64,000 bases of DNA from CAYGSN01 sp964352675 (GCA_964352675.1 CAYGSN010000012.1:1-64000); one strand, 5' to 3'. Shown: positions 1 through 8,840, counted from the first letter of the stretch. The notes: generated from the sequence alone by a model not told the origin. Numbers and translations are program-made.

Positions 1-1
1 T

Positions 2-1348
2 CGTGAAACGATGGTGAAGCCGGGGGGGTATGCCGCCCATCACTTCTCTCTTAATGTGTTTTATATAATGCTAATGGGGCTGGGGGTGATGACCCTGCTG
101 GCGGTGTGGGGGATGCCGTGGATTGTGAGTGCGATCGCGCCGGGCTTTGAGGCCGGTGAAGGCCGTTATGCGCTGGCGGTGGATTTTTCGCGGGTGACGT
201 TTTCCTATCTTTTGCTGATGTCTTTGACCTCGCTTGTGGGCGGGGTGATGAATGCGCATAACCGCTTTGCGCCGTTCGCGGTGGCGCCGGTGCTGTTTAA
301 CCTCTCGCTGATTGGGGCGCTGCTGCTCTCCGGGCTGTTTGAAAGCGCGGGCGAAGCGATGGCCTGGGGCGTGTTGGTGGCCGGGTTTTTGCAATTTGGC
401 TTGCTGTATGTGACGGCACGGCGGTGGATCGGCTGGCGGCTGCGGATTGTGAAGCCGCGCTTTACGCCGCGTGTGAAAAAGCTGTTTAGGTTGATGGGGC
501 CGGGCGTGCTGGGTGCGGGGGTGGTGCAGGTGAATTTATTCGCCGATATGATTATTGCTTCGTTTTTGCCGACCGGTGCGATTTCGTATCTATATTACGC
601 CGACCGGCTGAACCAGCTTCCGCTCAGCACCGTGGGGATCGCGGTGGGCACGGCGCTGTTGCCTATGTTGAGCCGGGCGGTGTCGGCAAAGGATGAGGCC
701 GAGGCCGGGCATTTGTTTAACCGCGCGCTGGAGGTGACGTTGTTGTTGGGGCTTCCTGCGGCGGCGGCTTTGTTCATTCTGGCCGAGCCGATTATCAGCG
801 TATTGTTCCAGCGCGGGGCGTTTAGCGCGGAGGCGGCGGAGATTACAGCGCTGGTGCTGCGCGGCTATGTGATCGGCCTGCCGGCCTATATCGCGGTGAA
901 GGTGTTTTCCACGGCCTTCTGGGCGCAGCAGGATACGCTGAGCCCGGTGAAGGTCTCGATTATTGTGACGCTGAGCAATATCGCGCTGGCGCTGATCTTC
1001 ATTCAGTTTATGGGCGTGGCGGGGATTGCGCTGGCCACGGGGTTGGTGGGGTGGCTGTATGTTGCGCTGCTGGCGATCCCGCTGCGCGGGAAAGTGCGTT
1101 ATGATGCGCGGTTCAAGCGGGCGCTGGGGCGGATTGTGGCCTCCACTTGCGTTATGGGCACGGTTTTGCTTATAGTGGGGCAGATTACGCAGAACTGGAT
1201 TGATGATGAAAACTCCATACACAACATTCTGGCACTTCTGGCTCTGGTCCTGGCGGGCCTGATATCCTATGGGTGCGCCGCCCTTGGCTTCGGCGTGATA
1301 AAACTTCAAGACATTCAAACAGTATTAAAAGGACGTAAGAAACGATGA
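2..1348 (+). CDS. murJ: Lipid II flippase MurJ (5' end cut by window edge)
   Basis: MurJ flips lipid II across the inner membrane for peptidoglycan synthesis. The frame is open from base 2 with no stop, and the first residues seen align with the second transmembrane helix region of MurJ. Roughly 65-75 N-terminal residues of the usual 510-520 therefore lie outside the window, and the ATG at 11 is internal. The visible part is a multi-helix membrane protein with a family-typical central block (SYLYYADRLNQLPL near residue 195) and a basic C-terminus (GRKKR). The stop overlaps the trpS start (ATGA), so the two are probably co-transcribed and translationally coupled. Identification is firm; only the start is unknown. 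Confidence 0.95.
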   Translation, partial: RETMVKPGGYAAHHFSLNVFYIMLMGLGVMTLLAVWGMPWIVSAIAPGFEAGEGRYALAVDFSRVTFSYLLLMSLTSLVGGVMNAHNRFAPFAVAPVLFNLSLIGALLLSGLFESAGEAMAWGVLVAGFLQFGLLYVTARRWIGWRLRIVKPRFTPRVKKLFRLMGPGVLGAGVVQVNLFADMIIASFLPTGAISYLYYADRLNQLPLSTVGIAVGTALLPMLSRAVSAKDEAEAGHLFNRALEVTLLLGLPAAAALFILAEPIISVLFQRGAFSAEAAEITALVLRGYVIGLPAYIAVKVFSTAFWAQQDTLSPVKVSIIVTLSNIALALIFIQFMGVAGIALATGLVGWLYVALLAIPLRGKVRYDARFKRALGRIVASTCVMGTVLLIVGQITQNWIDDENSIHNILALLALVLAGLISYGCAALGFGVIKLQDIQTVLKGRKKR

Positions 1349-2346
1349 AACGTATTCTTTCATGTATGCAGCCAACGAATAATCTCCATCTGGGTAATTA
1401 TCTGGGGGCTTTAAAGAACTGGGTTAATCTGCAGGATGAGCCGGGGGCCGAGTGCCTGTACGGCGTGGTGGATCTGCACGCGATCACGCAGCCCTATGAA
1501 CCCGGCAAGCTGGCGCAGGCGACGCGGGAAATCGCCGCGGCCTATATTGCCGGCGGGATCGACCCGAAGCGCAGTGCGATTTTCGTGCAATCAGCGGTGC
1601 ATGGGCATAGCGAGCTGATGTGGCTGCTGGCCACTATGGCGCAGATGGGCAAGCTGGAGCGCATGACGCAGTTCAAGGACAAGGCGGGTAAGAATGCGGA
1701 GCGCGCGGGGCTGGGGCTGTTCGCCTATCCGGTGCTGATGGCGGCGGATATCCTGATCTATAAGGCGACGCATGTGCCGGTGGGCGAGGACCAGAAACGG
1801 CATCTGGAGCTGAGCCGCGAGCTGGCCAGCACGTTCAACACGCGCTACGGCGTGGAGCATTTCATCCAGCCCGAGCCGTTCATTCAGGGTGCAGGGACGC
1901 GGGTGATGAGTTTGAAGGACGGGTCAAAGAAGATGAGTAAATCCGATGAGAGCGATAATTCGCGGATCAACCTGACCGACGATGCCGATACGATTGCGCG
2001 CAAGATCAAGAAGGCCAAGACCGATCCGGAGCCGCTGCCGGGCATGTTGAAAGAGCTGGAGGGCCGCGTGGAGGCGCTGAACCTGGTGAATATCTATGCG
2101 GGCTTGGCGGAGATTTCGCCGGAGGATGTGATGGCCGAGTACGGCGGCAAGGGCTTCGGTGATTTCAAACCCGCGCTGGCCGATCTGGCGGTGGCGAAGC
2201 TCGCGCCCATTACCGCGCGGATGAACAAGCTTCTGGCCGACCCGGCGGAGCTTGATAATATCCTGCGCGCAGGGAATGAGGGGGCGAGGGCGATTGCGGA
2301 GAAGACGGTTTCGGAGACCCGTGATATTATGGGCTTTTGGAAATAA
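1345..2346 (+). CDS. trpS: Tryptophanyl-tRNA synthetase
   Basis: Charges tRNA(Trp) with tryptophan in the cytoplasm. This is a class I synthetase of 333 residues, normal for bacterial TrpS. The HIGH-like ATP motif is LHLGNYLG (residues 14-21), and the KMSKS loop is exact at residues 196-200. The start ATG overlaps the murJ stop, with a GGAC ribosome site about 10 bases upstream. A murJ-trpS arrangement recurs in alphaproteobacteria. Nothing is unusual in the sequence. Confidence 0.97.
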   Translation: MKRILSCMQPTNNLHLGNYLGALKNWVNLQDEPGAECLYGVVDLHAITQPYEPGKLAQATREIAAAYIAGGIDPKRSAIFVQSAVHGHSELMWLLATMAQMGKLERMTQFKDKAGKNAERAGLGLFAYPVLMAADILIYKATHVPVGEDQKRHLELSRELASTFNTRYGVEHFIQPEPFIQGAGTRVMSLKDGSKKMSKSDESDNSRINLTDDADTIARKIKKAKTDPEPLPGMLKELEGRVEALNLVNIYAGLAEISPEDVMAEYGGKGFGDFKPALADLAVAKLAPITARMNKLLADPAELDNILRAGNEGARAIAEKTVSETRDIMGFWK

Positions 2347-2349
2347 AGT

Positions 2350-2378
2350 TTGACATAGCGCAGATATTGGCATAGTTT
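2350..2378 (+). promoter_or_regulatory. Possible sigma70 promoter for the 110-residue unknown
   Basis: A perfect -35 box TTGACA lies at 2350-2355, just past the trpS stop. At a 17-base spacing the -10 hexamer is TAGTTT (2373-2378), which matches the consensus only half-way. Position upstream of a lone small gene supports it; the weak -10 limits confidence. Confidence 0.3.
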
Positions 2379-2403
2379 TTCCTTATACAAATCAGGAAAT
2401 AAT

Positions 2404-2736
2404 ATGGCTGAATTGAAACTCAAACTAGAATTTGCAGGCAAAAGCCGCCCGGACGGTTCGCAGGAGCCTCCTGTTGTGCAAGAGGTTACGATGATTGATG
2501 CCGCCAATCTGGGCGGCAGTACCAGGCAATGTATGGTGCAATTCAGGGAAACTCCGGGCTGGAAAGTCTTGAGCATGGATGCGCAGTTTTTAATGTATGC
2601 GAAAAAACGGGCTGCCTCTATGAACGGAACACAGCCTGAGCCGCTGGATTTCACCCCTGCAGGGAGTGCAGAAACCTTCCGCAAAATCAATGCGCGGGAA
2701 GGGCTGTTCGAGGGCTTGCCGAAGCGTGAAGTTTAA
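2404..2736 (+). CDS. Hypothetical protein, 110 aa
   Basis: Not recognised. It is a soluble, mildly basic protein with no signal peptide or membrane segment. The N-terminal third is beta-like and alternating (AELKLKLEFAG), and the C-terminal part is charged (INAREGLFEGLPKREV). It has an AGGAAA ribosome site seven bases before the ATG and coding-like composition. It stands alone between trpS and a secreted unknown, with a possible promoter of its own. No function is proposed. Confidence 0.7.
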   Translation: MAELKLKLEFAGKSRPDGSQEPPVVQEVTMIDAANLGGSTRQCMVQFRETPGWKVLSMDAQFLMYAKKRAASMNGTQPEPLDFTPAGSAETFRKINAREGLFEGLPKREV

Positions 2737-2775
2737 GCATTAAGTAAACTCTCTTAACTCTTTTTTACCCTCTTT

Positions 2776-2806
2776 TTGGCATTATGGTGTCGGGATACGT
2801 TATAAT
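2776..2806 (+). promoter_or_regulatory. Possible sigma70 promoter for the secreted unknown at 2828
   Basis: TTGGCA (2776-2781) and a perfect TATAAT (2801-2806) are separated by 19 bases, two more than ideal. They sit 22 bases before the start codon, in an AT-rich gap following the previous gene. Confidence 0.4.
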
Positions 2807-2827
2807 TCTATAAAAGGGGTGATCTCA

Positions 2828-3487
2828 ATGCACGGTTTTTTAAAGGTCTTTCTTGCAGCGGTCTTGTTTGCAGTGCCGGTTTCTCAGGCGCAGGCAAGGG
2901 TTTTCGTCTGGCAGGATGAAGATACCAAGTTTGAGGCCACGTTTCCGGATAGCTGGAAACGCATACACAACCAACAGCCGGATGATGTTTTGACCATCGC
3001 CGCGCCAACAACGGCCGATGGGGTTGATAATTACGCGACATGCCGCCTGCGCGTGCGCGAGGACAAGCGCTTTACGGTGTATCCGCGCAATTTGGCGCCT
3101 GCGGTTCAGCGCACGGAATTCAGCCGTGACTTCTGGTTTCATTATGTTGGTGAGTATGAAAACGCTGTTGTGAATACCGTGACTGATAATGCCGGGTTGG
3201 GGCAGGGTTTCGCCAGCTATGCTGATGCATCTTATGCCACCGTGGCCGGTCCGAAACTGTCCAAACGCGCGGTCATGTACGCCACAAATTATAACACGCA
3301 TAATTATATTTTCGAATGCGCCGCCGAAGCCGGAGCGTATGATGCGTATTACAACGATTTTATGCGGATATTGAGCACGGTGGATATGCGCAAGGAATTC
3401 CACAATTACCGTCGTGGTCATTACCGGGACTTTCCGAATGATCCGCCGGTGTTGATCAACAATATTGATACGATCTACCGCTATTAA
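2828..3487 (+). CDS. Secreted hypothetical protein
   Basis: Not recognised as a family. A clear Sec signal peptide (hydrophobic core FLKVFLAAVLFAV, then an AQA cleavage site) predicts a periplasmic protein of about 195 residues after processing. The mature part starts RVFVWQDED and contains two cysteines that could pair (in YATCRLRV and FECAAEAG). Its WQDE...ATFPDSW block resembles beta-rich periplasmic proteins. The ATG at 2828 is preferred over a GTG three codons earlier because AGGGG lies eight bases before it. The gene stands alone. Confidence 0.72.
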   Translation: MHGFLKVFLAAVLFAVPVSQAQARVFVWQDEDTKFEATFPDSWKRIHNQQPDDVLTIAAPTTADGVDNYATCRLRVREDKRFTVYPRNLAPAVQRTEFSRDFWFHYVGEYENAVVNTVTDNAGLGQGFASYADASYATVAGPKLSKRAVMYATNYNTHNYIFECAAEAGAYDAYYNDFMRILSTVDMRKEFHNYRRGHYRDFPNDPPVLINNIDTIYRY

Positions 3488-3506
3488 TCTCTTAACTTTA
3501 TAAACG

Positions 3507-3531
3507 GCATGGCCTATGTTTGAGGCCATGC
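3507..3531 (+). repeat. Perfect inverted repeat spanning a start codon
   Basis: GCATGGCC (3507-3514) and GGCCATGC (3524-3531) are exact complements around a nine-base loop. The loop holds the first possible ATG of the TSUP transporter (3516), and the right arm holds the second (3528). A transcript could fold this into an 8-bp GC-rich hairpin that hides both starts. No U-tract follows, so it does not look like a terminator. Confidence 0.4.
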
Positions 3532-4442
3532 AGATTTACCTCCCCATTGCCGAGATGGCGGTCGCGCCGGAAACTATTTTCCTGGTCAGTGCGGGCGTGG
3601 GGTTTCTTTCCAGCATTTTCGGCATAGGCGGCGGCTTCCTGACCACGCCTTTCCTGATATTTTTTGGTATTCCCCCAGCCATTGCCGTGGCGACACAGGC
3701 CAGCCAGCTGGTGGCGTCTTCTGCTGCCGGGGTATTGGGGCATTGGAGTCGGGGAAATGTCGATACGCGTATCGGGCTTTTGATGTTGATCGGCGGGTTT
3801 CTGGGGTCGCTGATCGGGGTTTTTGTTTTCAAGGCCCTGAAGGCATGGGGGCAGATCGATCTGGCGATTTCACTACTTTATATCCTGCTTTTGGGCGGGA
3901 TCGGATTTTTGATGCTGTTTGAGGCGCTGGCGGGGTATGTATTCAAGAAAAAGACTGTGAGTAAGGCGTTCAACCAGAATCGCGTCTCTCCCCTGCTGGG
4001 GAAGCTTCCTTTCAAGATGCGGTTTCCGCGCTCACGCCTGTATATTAGTGCGCTGGTTCCTGCCGGGATCGGGTTTGTAGGCGGATTGCTTGCCTCTGTT
4101 TTGGGGATTGGCGGCGGGTTCTTGCTGGTTCCCGCCATGATTTATATCCTGGGGATGCCCACCTTGTTGGTGGCCGGGACGTCTTTGTTCCAGATGATGT
4201 TTACAACCGCCTTTGCAACAATCCTGCATTCTACCGCCAATCACACCGTGGATATGCTTTTGGCGGCTGTTTTGATTGCGGGCGGCGTTTTTGGCGCGCA
4301 GATCGGCCTGAGCTTTGCCGGAATGATCAAGGGCACGGTGGCACGGATTATTCTGGCTGTAATTGTTCTGGCTGTGTGTTTCCGGCTGGTGGGCGAGCTG
4401 TTTATACAGCCTGCGGAACTGTTTTCAACGGTGGTGATGTGA
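3516..4442 (+). CDS. TSUP-family (TauE/SafE) anion exporter
   Basis: Integral inner-membrane protein of the sulfite exporter TauE/SafE family, 308 residues with about eight membrane helices. The duplicated family motif is visible: GIGGGFLTTPFL near residue 40 and GIGGGFLLVPAM near residue 195. A basic loop (residues about 145-170) separates the two halves. Substrate is unknown; relatives move sulfite, sulfonates or other organic anions. The start could be 3516 or 3528, both inside a hairpin. The stop overlaps the start of the Alph_Pro_TM gene, an arrangement common in alphaproteobacteria that suggests the two work together. Confidence 0.9.
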   Translation: MFEAMQIYLPIAEMAVAPETIFLVSAGVGFLSSIFGIGGGFLTTPFLIFFGIPPAIAVATQASQLVASSAAGVLGHWSRGNVDTRIGLLMLIGGFLGSLIGVFVFKALKAWGQIDLAISLLYILLLGGIGFLMLFEALAGYVFKKKTVSKAFNQNRVSPLLGKLPFKMRFPRSRLYISALVPAGIGFVGGLLASVLGIGGGFLLVPAMIYILGMPTLLVAGTSLFQMMFTTAFATILHSTANHTVDMLLAAVLIAGGVFGAQIGLSFAGMIKGTVARIILAVIVLAVCFRLVGELFIQPAELFSTVVM

Positions 4443-5158
4443 TGCGCTGGATGGCCCTGTATTTTGTATTTTTTATGCCGGCTTTAGCTGCGGCGCAGGA
4501 TGTGAATGTGGACATGGCACAAAGCCGGGTGGAAATCACCACGGGCTTCACGGGATCTCATGTGACGCTCTATGGTGTACGCAAGCGCGCCGGGGAACTG
4601 GCGGTGATCATTCAGGGACCGCAGCGCAAAATGTCCGTGCGGCGCAAGGACAGCGTTATGGGGGCCTGGTTTAACCTCGAGACATACCGGTTTAACGATG
4701 TCCCGATTTTCTATGATTATGCTCTGACAGCGGCTTTTCCCCAGAAACTGGCGCGGGAGAATAATATCGGTGTCTGGCCGGAGCGTTTTCCGGCAAAAGG
4801 GCATGAGGAAGACGAGGAGCTGCTGAGTTTCCAGCAGGCGCTGATCCGTAACAAACGGGCGCAGGGGCTTTACCCCGAGGAGCCGAAAGCTATAGAATTC
4901 ATGGATGATCAGTTTTTTAAGGTCAGTTTCGATCTGCCTGCCAATGTGCCGGTGGGGGAATATGTGATCGATACTTATTATGCCCGTGGTGGACGAATCC
5001 TGGCCCGCGAAAGCCGTGCAATTTCAGTGGAGCAGGTTGGCGCCAGTGCCAATTTAAAGGCGTTCTCGCGCCAAAACGGCTTTGTATACGGGCTGGTTTG
5101 CGTATTTATGGCGGTTTTTGCAGGGTGGATTTCGCACCGGATTAGGGGGCGGGCATGA
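4442..5158 (+). CDS. TIGR02186 / Alph_Pro_TM family protein
   Basis: Member of an alphaproteobacterial family of unknown function that typically sits next to TSUP transporters. The ATG at 4442 overlaps the transporter stop (TGATG) and gives a proper signal peptide (MRWMALYFVFFMPALAAAQ). A beta-rich extracytoplasmic domain follows, then one C-terminal membrane helix (FVYGLVCVFMAVFAGW) and a short basic tail. The in-frame ORF extends 22 codons further upstream, but those residues are not signal-like. Role is inferred only from neighbourhood: an accessory of the exporter. Confidence 0.88.
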   Translation: MRWMALYFVFFMPALAAAQDVNVDMAQSRVEITTGFTGSHVTLYGVRKRAGELAVIIQGPQRKMSVRRKDSVMGAWFNLETYRFNDVPIFYDYALTAAFPQKLARENNIGVWPERFPAKGHEEDEELLSFQQALIRNKRAQGLYPEEPKAIEFMDDQFFKVSFDLPANVPVGEYVIDTYYARGGRILARESRAISVEQVGASANLKAFSRQNGFVYGLVCVFMAVFAGWISHRIRGRA

Positions 5159-5200
5159 TTTTAACTTATTGTTTTAAAGATATTTTTAAGGTGATTTGCG

Positions 5201-5674
5201 ATGGGACATAAAAACACGATGTATTTGATTGTGGCCGATGAAAGCGCGGAGTTTTCAAAGGCCCTGCGTTTTGCCGCCAAACAGGCGCATGCCAACGGCG
5301 TTCGTGTTGGTATTTTATATGTGATGCCGAAGGAGGGTGAGTTTCTGCACTGGGGCAATGTTGAAGCACTGATGGAAAGTGAGAAGCGCACCGCTGCTGA
5401 GGCGTTTTTGCTGGAGACGGCCCGGAAGGTCTATTCTTTTAACGGTGTGGTTTCCGCCCTGTTTATCGCCGAGGGGCAGGCGTCCAAAGCGATTATCGAT
5501 GTTATTAACGACAATTTGAATATTGCAAAGCTGGTGTTGGGCGGCAGCACACATTCCGGCGGACCAGGGCCGCTTACCGATTTTTTTGCTCATAAAGGGT
5601 TGAGCCAGCTGCGCGTGCCGCTGACGATCGTGCCTGATCATATTGAGGAGGAGGATATAGACCGGCTGGTGTAG
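5201..5674 (+). CDS. Universal stress protein (UspA family)
   Basis: Single UspA domain, 157 residues. It starts with the family beta-strand (MYLIVADES) and ends with the nucleotide-loop region LGGSTHSGGPGP, close to the G-2X-G-9X-G(S/T) pattern of ATP-binding members. A good AAGGTG ribosome site precedes the ATG. Specific role is not predictable. It lies between the transporter pair and an Nfu scaffold gene with short gaps. Confidence 0.88.
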   Translation: MGHKNTMYLIVADESAEFSKALRFAAKQAHANGVRVGILYVMPKEGEFLHWGNVEALMESEKRTAAEAFLLETARKVYSFNGVVSALFIAEGQASKAIIDVINDNLNIAKLVLGGSTHSGGPGPLTDFFAHKGLSQLRVPLTIVPDHIEEEDIDRLV

Positions 5675-5723
5675 AGGCAGGATCCGGGTTGTTTTTTGCC
5701 GCCGCCGGGCTTATATAGTTTCC

Positions 5724-6287
5724 ATGTTTATTCAAACCGAATTAACGCCGAATCCGGCAACCATTAAGTTTCTGCCCGGCCGGGAGGTTTTGCCCGGTGG
5801 TACGGCGGAATTCAAGGCCGCCGAAGATTGCGCATCTTCCCCTCTGGCGGCGCGGCTGTTCACGCTACAGGGCGTGCGCGGCGTGTTTTTCGGGCGGGAT
5901 TTCATATCGATCAGTAAGGCTGATGACACGGATTGGAGTATGCTCAAGCCCATGGTCCTGGCCGCATTGATGGAGAATTTCTCCACCGGGCAGCCGGTGG
6001 TGCTCCCTAACGCTTCCGCTGCGGCCGAGGGCGCGGAAGAGGATGACGAGCTGGTGGTGCAGATCAAGGAATTGCTGGAGACGCGCGTGCGGCCCGCTGT
6101 GATGATGGATGGCGGGGATATTGTGTTTAACCGCTTCGAGGACGGGGTTGTGTTCCTGGAGATGCGTGGGGCCTGTGCCGGATGCCCCAGCTCCACCGCC
6201 ACGCTGAAGATGGGGATTGAAAACATGCTGAAACATTACGTGCCTGAGGTTACAGAGGTTCGTCCTGTGGAGGAGATTCCGTATTAA
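5724..6287 (+). CDS. NifU/Nfu-type Fe-S scaffold or carrier protein
   Basis: Carries a [4Fe-4S] cluster to apo-proteins. It has two domains: an Nfu N-terminal domain (residues 1-90, starting MFIQTELTPNPATIKF) and a C-terminal NifU domain with the cluster-binding pair Cys151 and Cys154 (GACAGC). A length of 187 residues matches mitochondrial/alphaproteobacterial Nfu1. Its last 38 bases overlap the 3' end of the convergent deacetylase-like gene. Confidence 0.95.
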   Translation: MFIQTELTPNPATIKFLPGREVLPGGTAEFKAAEDCASSPLAARLFTLQGVRGVFFGRDFISISKADDTDWSMLKPMVLAALMENFSTGQPVVLPNASAAAEGAEEDDELVVQIKELLETRVRPAVMMDGGDIVFNRFEDGVVFLEMRGACAGCPSSTATLKMGIENMLKHYVPEVTEVRPVEEIPY

Positions 6288-7395
6288 TTTCGCTGCGTTC
6301 CTGGTCTTCCTCGTCATCCCCTTGCGAGCTATCGAACTCTTCATCAATCAATAACATACCCAGCCAGCGCCAGCGTTGCTGCTCTTCTGCGTTTTCTACA
6401 GTCGCAGGCATCGTACAATTGATCCTGATCCTGTCTTCCCGGATGGAGGGGTCGGGGCGGATTTCAATGCGTGTCCCCAGAGTGTTGACGCCGATTTCCG
6501 CCTGACCGGAGATAAAACAGTTGAGGTTATCCAATTGATTTTCCAGTGCCGGGGTAACGGTAAATCCGATTGTAAAATAATTGTCCGTGATATATGGGTC
6601 TTCGGGCTGTACATCGGAAACGGGCAGCGGCAGGGCGTGGCTGACCATCTCAAATCGTTCAAGATCGCCATAGCGCTCGGTCATTGTGAAACGCGGTGCA
6701 TCGAAAGAATTCGATACGCTATGCATCGTACCGGAATGAAGTCCAAAGGCCGCGTCAAAGCCGGATTGGGCGATAATATCTTTATACAGTTTTGAGTATT
6801 CTCCATAAGGGTAAGAGAAGAATTTAGCCTCTTCCCCAAACATTTCACGGTGTTTCTGCCGGGCCTTGTTGATATGACCGCGGATTTCATTTTCCGGCAG
6901 GCCGGACAGGCGGATGTAACCGGTGGGCAGAATGCCGAGTGTTATATTTTTATCCGCCGTCAGTTTTTTAAGCTCCGGCCAGCCGAGATATTGCGGGGAG
7001 GCGCTGTCGGCATGCGCGCTGGCGTAAAAGATGGTTACGGGAATGTCCGCATTGCTAAGTCTTTGCACCGGCCCGAGAATAGAGTGATATGCACCCTCAA
7101 ACGTGATGGCGATGGTATTGTCTGGCAGGCTCCCGCCGGTTTTGATTGCCTCTATAATATCGGTTAGAGGCAGGACGGTGTAATCCCCGCTGGTCAGGGC
7201 GGCAAAGTGCTCCTCAAACTGGTCCGTGCGCAGATTGCTCTCCGGATAGGCATCCTCACCGATGCGGTAATAGGCCAGGATTGAGGCGCTGGCGGCGTCT
7301 TCCGGGATTGTTCCTGCACCCGCAATACAAGGGGCCAGAGCCGAAAATACCATGACCATAAGCGCCTGAAAAAATAGAGCCTTTAAAAACCGCAT
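6250..7395 (-). CDS. Degenerate polysaccharide deacetylase (NodB-fold) protein, secreted
   Basis: Resembles polysaccharide deacetylases: signal peptide (MRFLKALFFQALMVMVFSAL), NodB-like core at residues about 30-260 and an added C-terminal beta domain with an acidic tail. The catalytic motifs look lost. The TFDDG motif reads TFEGAY, the metal-binding HxxxH motif region reads LGILPTGYIRL with no histidine, and only the SYPYGEY motif remains. It probably binds glycan or acts structurally rather than deacetylating. The start at 7395 is chosen because it gives the signal peptide; the ORF runs upstream without one. The stop lies inside the convergent Nfu gene. Confidence 0.82.
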   Translation of the reverse strand: MRFLKALFFQALMVMVFSALAPCIAGAGTIPEDAASASILAYYRIGEDAYPESNLRTDQFEEHFAALTSGDYTVLPLTDIIEAIKTGGSLPDNTIAITFEGAYHSILGPVQRLSNADIPVTIFYASAHADSASPQYLGWPELKKLTADKNITLGILPTGYIRLSGLPENEIRGHINKARQKHREMFGEEAKFFSYPYGEYSKLYKDIIAQSGFDAAFGLHSGTMHSVSNSFDAPRFTMTERYGDLERFEMVSHALPLPVSDVQPEDPYITDNYFTIGFTVTPALENQLDNLNCFISGQAEIGVNTLGTRIEIRPDPSIREDRIRINCTMPATVENAEEQQRWRWLGMLLIDEEFDSSQGDDEEDQERSEINTESPPQDEPL

Positions 7396-7452
7396 GAAGA
7401 CTATATATTCGTTTTTGAACAAAATGGAAATACAACATAAAGGATTATAAAA

Positions 7453-8046
7453 ATGAGTGAAGATATTCTCAGTGACAGAGATCTGGATATTATTCTGCGT
7501 GAGGCCCGCACCCATAGCGCCTGGCAGGATAAACCGGTGTCCGAGGTTATTATGCGCGCGGTTTACGATTTGATGAAATTCGGCCCCACCAGTGCCAATT
7601 GCTCCCCCGCGCGTTTTGTATTTGTTTCCTCGAAAGAGGCCAAGGAGCGCCTGAAGCCGCATTTGGACGCGGGGAATGTGGACAAAACCATGAGCGCCCC
7701 TGTTACGGTGATTATCGGCCATGACATGAAGTTTTACGACCATCTGCCAAAACTGTTCCCGCATACGGACGCAAAGAGCTGGTTTGAAGGCAATGACGAC
7801 TTAATTTCCGCTACAGCCTTTCGCAATGGCAGCCTGCAAGGCGGGTATTTTATGATCGCCGCCCGAGCGCTGGGGCTAGATTGTGGCCCAATGTCGGGCT
7901 TTGATCCCGATGGTGTAAAGAAGGAATTCTTCGCCGGGACGGATATTGTACCGAATTTCCTGTGCAATCTGGGCTATGGCGATTCTTCAAAGCTGTTCCC
8001 GCGCAGCCCGCGTCTTGAATTTGATGAGATTTGCGACATTCTTTAA
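7453..8046 (+). CDS. RutE/HadB-type nitroreductase-family reductase
   Basis: FMN-dependent nitroreductase-fold enzyme, 197 residues, very similar in layout to E. coli RutE (malonic semialdehyde reductase): MKFGPTSANCSPARFVF near residue 37, SAPVTVIIGHD, LFPHTDAKSWF, GLDCGPMSGFD and a closing GYGDSSKLFPRSPRL. None of the other rut pyrimidine-degradation genes is present here, so the physiological substrate is open. It is immediately followed by tsaB with no gap, so the two share a transcript. Confidence 0.9.
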   Translation: MSEDILSDRDLDIILREARTHSAWQDKPVSEVIMRAVYDLMKFGPTSANCSPARFVFVSSKEAKERLKPHLDAGNVDKTMSAPVTVIIGHDMKFYDHLPKLFPHTDAKSWFEGNDDLISATAFRNGSLQGGYFMIAARALGLDCGPMSGFDPDGVKKEFFAGTDIVPNFLCNLGYGDSSKLFPRSPRLEFDEICDIL

Positions 8047-8736
8047 ATGAGCGGGTTTCAAAGCGTTCTGGTTCTGGATACCGCACTGGGTGGGGTTTGT
8101 GTTGCCGTGCATGGCCCAAGCGGTGCAGCGGCGCACAAATCCGTGCCGATGGAGCGCGGACAGGCGGAGCAGCTCCTGCCGCTGGTGCAGGAGGGTCTGG
8201 AGGAGGCCGGTTTGGCCTATGCGGATCTGGGTGCAATCATCAGTACGGTCGGCCCCGGTGCTTTTACCGGTTTGCGTATCGGCCTGTCGGTGGCGAAATC
8301 TCTGGCTTTGGCGCTTGATATTCCGCTCTATGGATGTACCAGTCTGCAGACACTGGCCTATGGCTATGCGCAGGATGCCAAGCCTGCCAAAGATATCGCA
8401 GTGATATTGGAGACAAAGCGCAAAGACTTTTATTTTCAGCGTTTTGACCCGCAGGCGCAGCCGTTGAGCAAGCCGTCAGCTCTGCCGGGGGCGGAGATTC
8501 TGCCACAGCTAAAAGGCACGATTGCAATTGGTGATGCGCTGGAGCGTTTTCAGGCCGCACATGGAAAAATTGAAGCGCAGGCGGGTTATGAGCTGATCGC
8601 GCCGGACAAAATTGCGGCGGCCTTTCTGGAGCAGGGCGCAGGGCACTTCCTGTTTACGCCGGGGGCGGAGCCGCTTTATCTGCGTGGTGCCGATGTCAGT
8701 TATTCCAAAGCAAAGCCGCGCATTTTGGAGGGGTAG
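8047..8736 (+). CDS. tsaB: tRNA threonylcarbamoyladenosine biosynthesis protein TsaB
   Basis: Partner of TsaD in making t6A37 in ANN-decoding tRNAs. It is 229 residues with the N-terminal ASKHA fold (VLVLDTALGGVCVAV) and the signature GPGAFTGLRIGL near residue 70. The ATG directly follows the stop of the nitroreductase gene (TAA-ATG), implying translational coupling. The frequent downstream partner rimI is not here. Confidence 0.94.
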   Translation: MSGFQSVLVLDTALGGVCVAVHGPSGAAAHKSVPMERGQAEQLLPLVQEGLEEAGLAYADLGAIISTVGPGAFTGLRIGLSVAKSLALALDIPLYGCTSLQTLAYGYAQDAKPAKDIAVILETKRKDFYFQRFDPQAQPLSKPSALPGAEILPQLKGTIAIGDALERFQAAHGKIEAQAGYELIAPDKIAAAFLEQGAGHFLFTPGAEPLYLRGADVSYSKAKPRILEG

Positions 8737-8840
8737 GCGAAGTCGCCGTTATTTTTCATGTTTTTGCGCATATTATTGTATTATTTACAATATTCGCTTG
8801 TTTTTTTATTTCAAAAGTGAAGTATTGGCTTAATTTGAAA

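Noticed and set aside
590..1318. Long antisense open frame inside murJ
   Set aside because: It is Arg/Gln/His-rich with no ribosome site and mirrors the codon bias of murJ; a shadow of the GC-rich coding strand.
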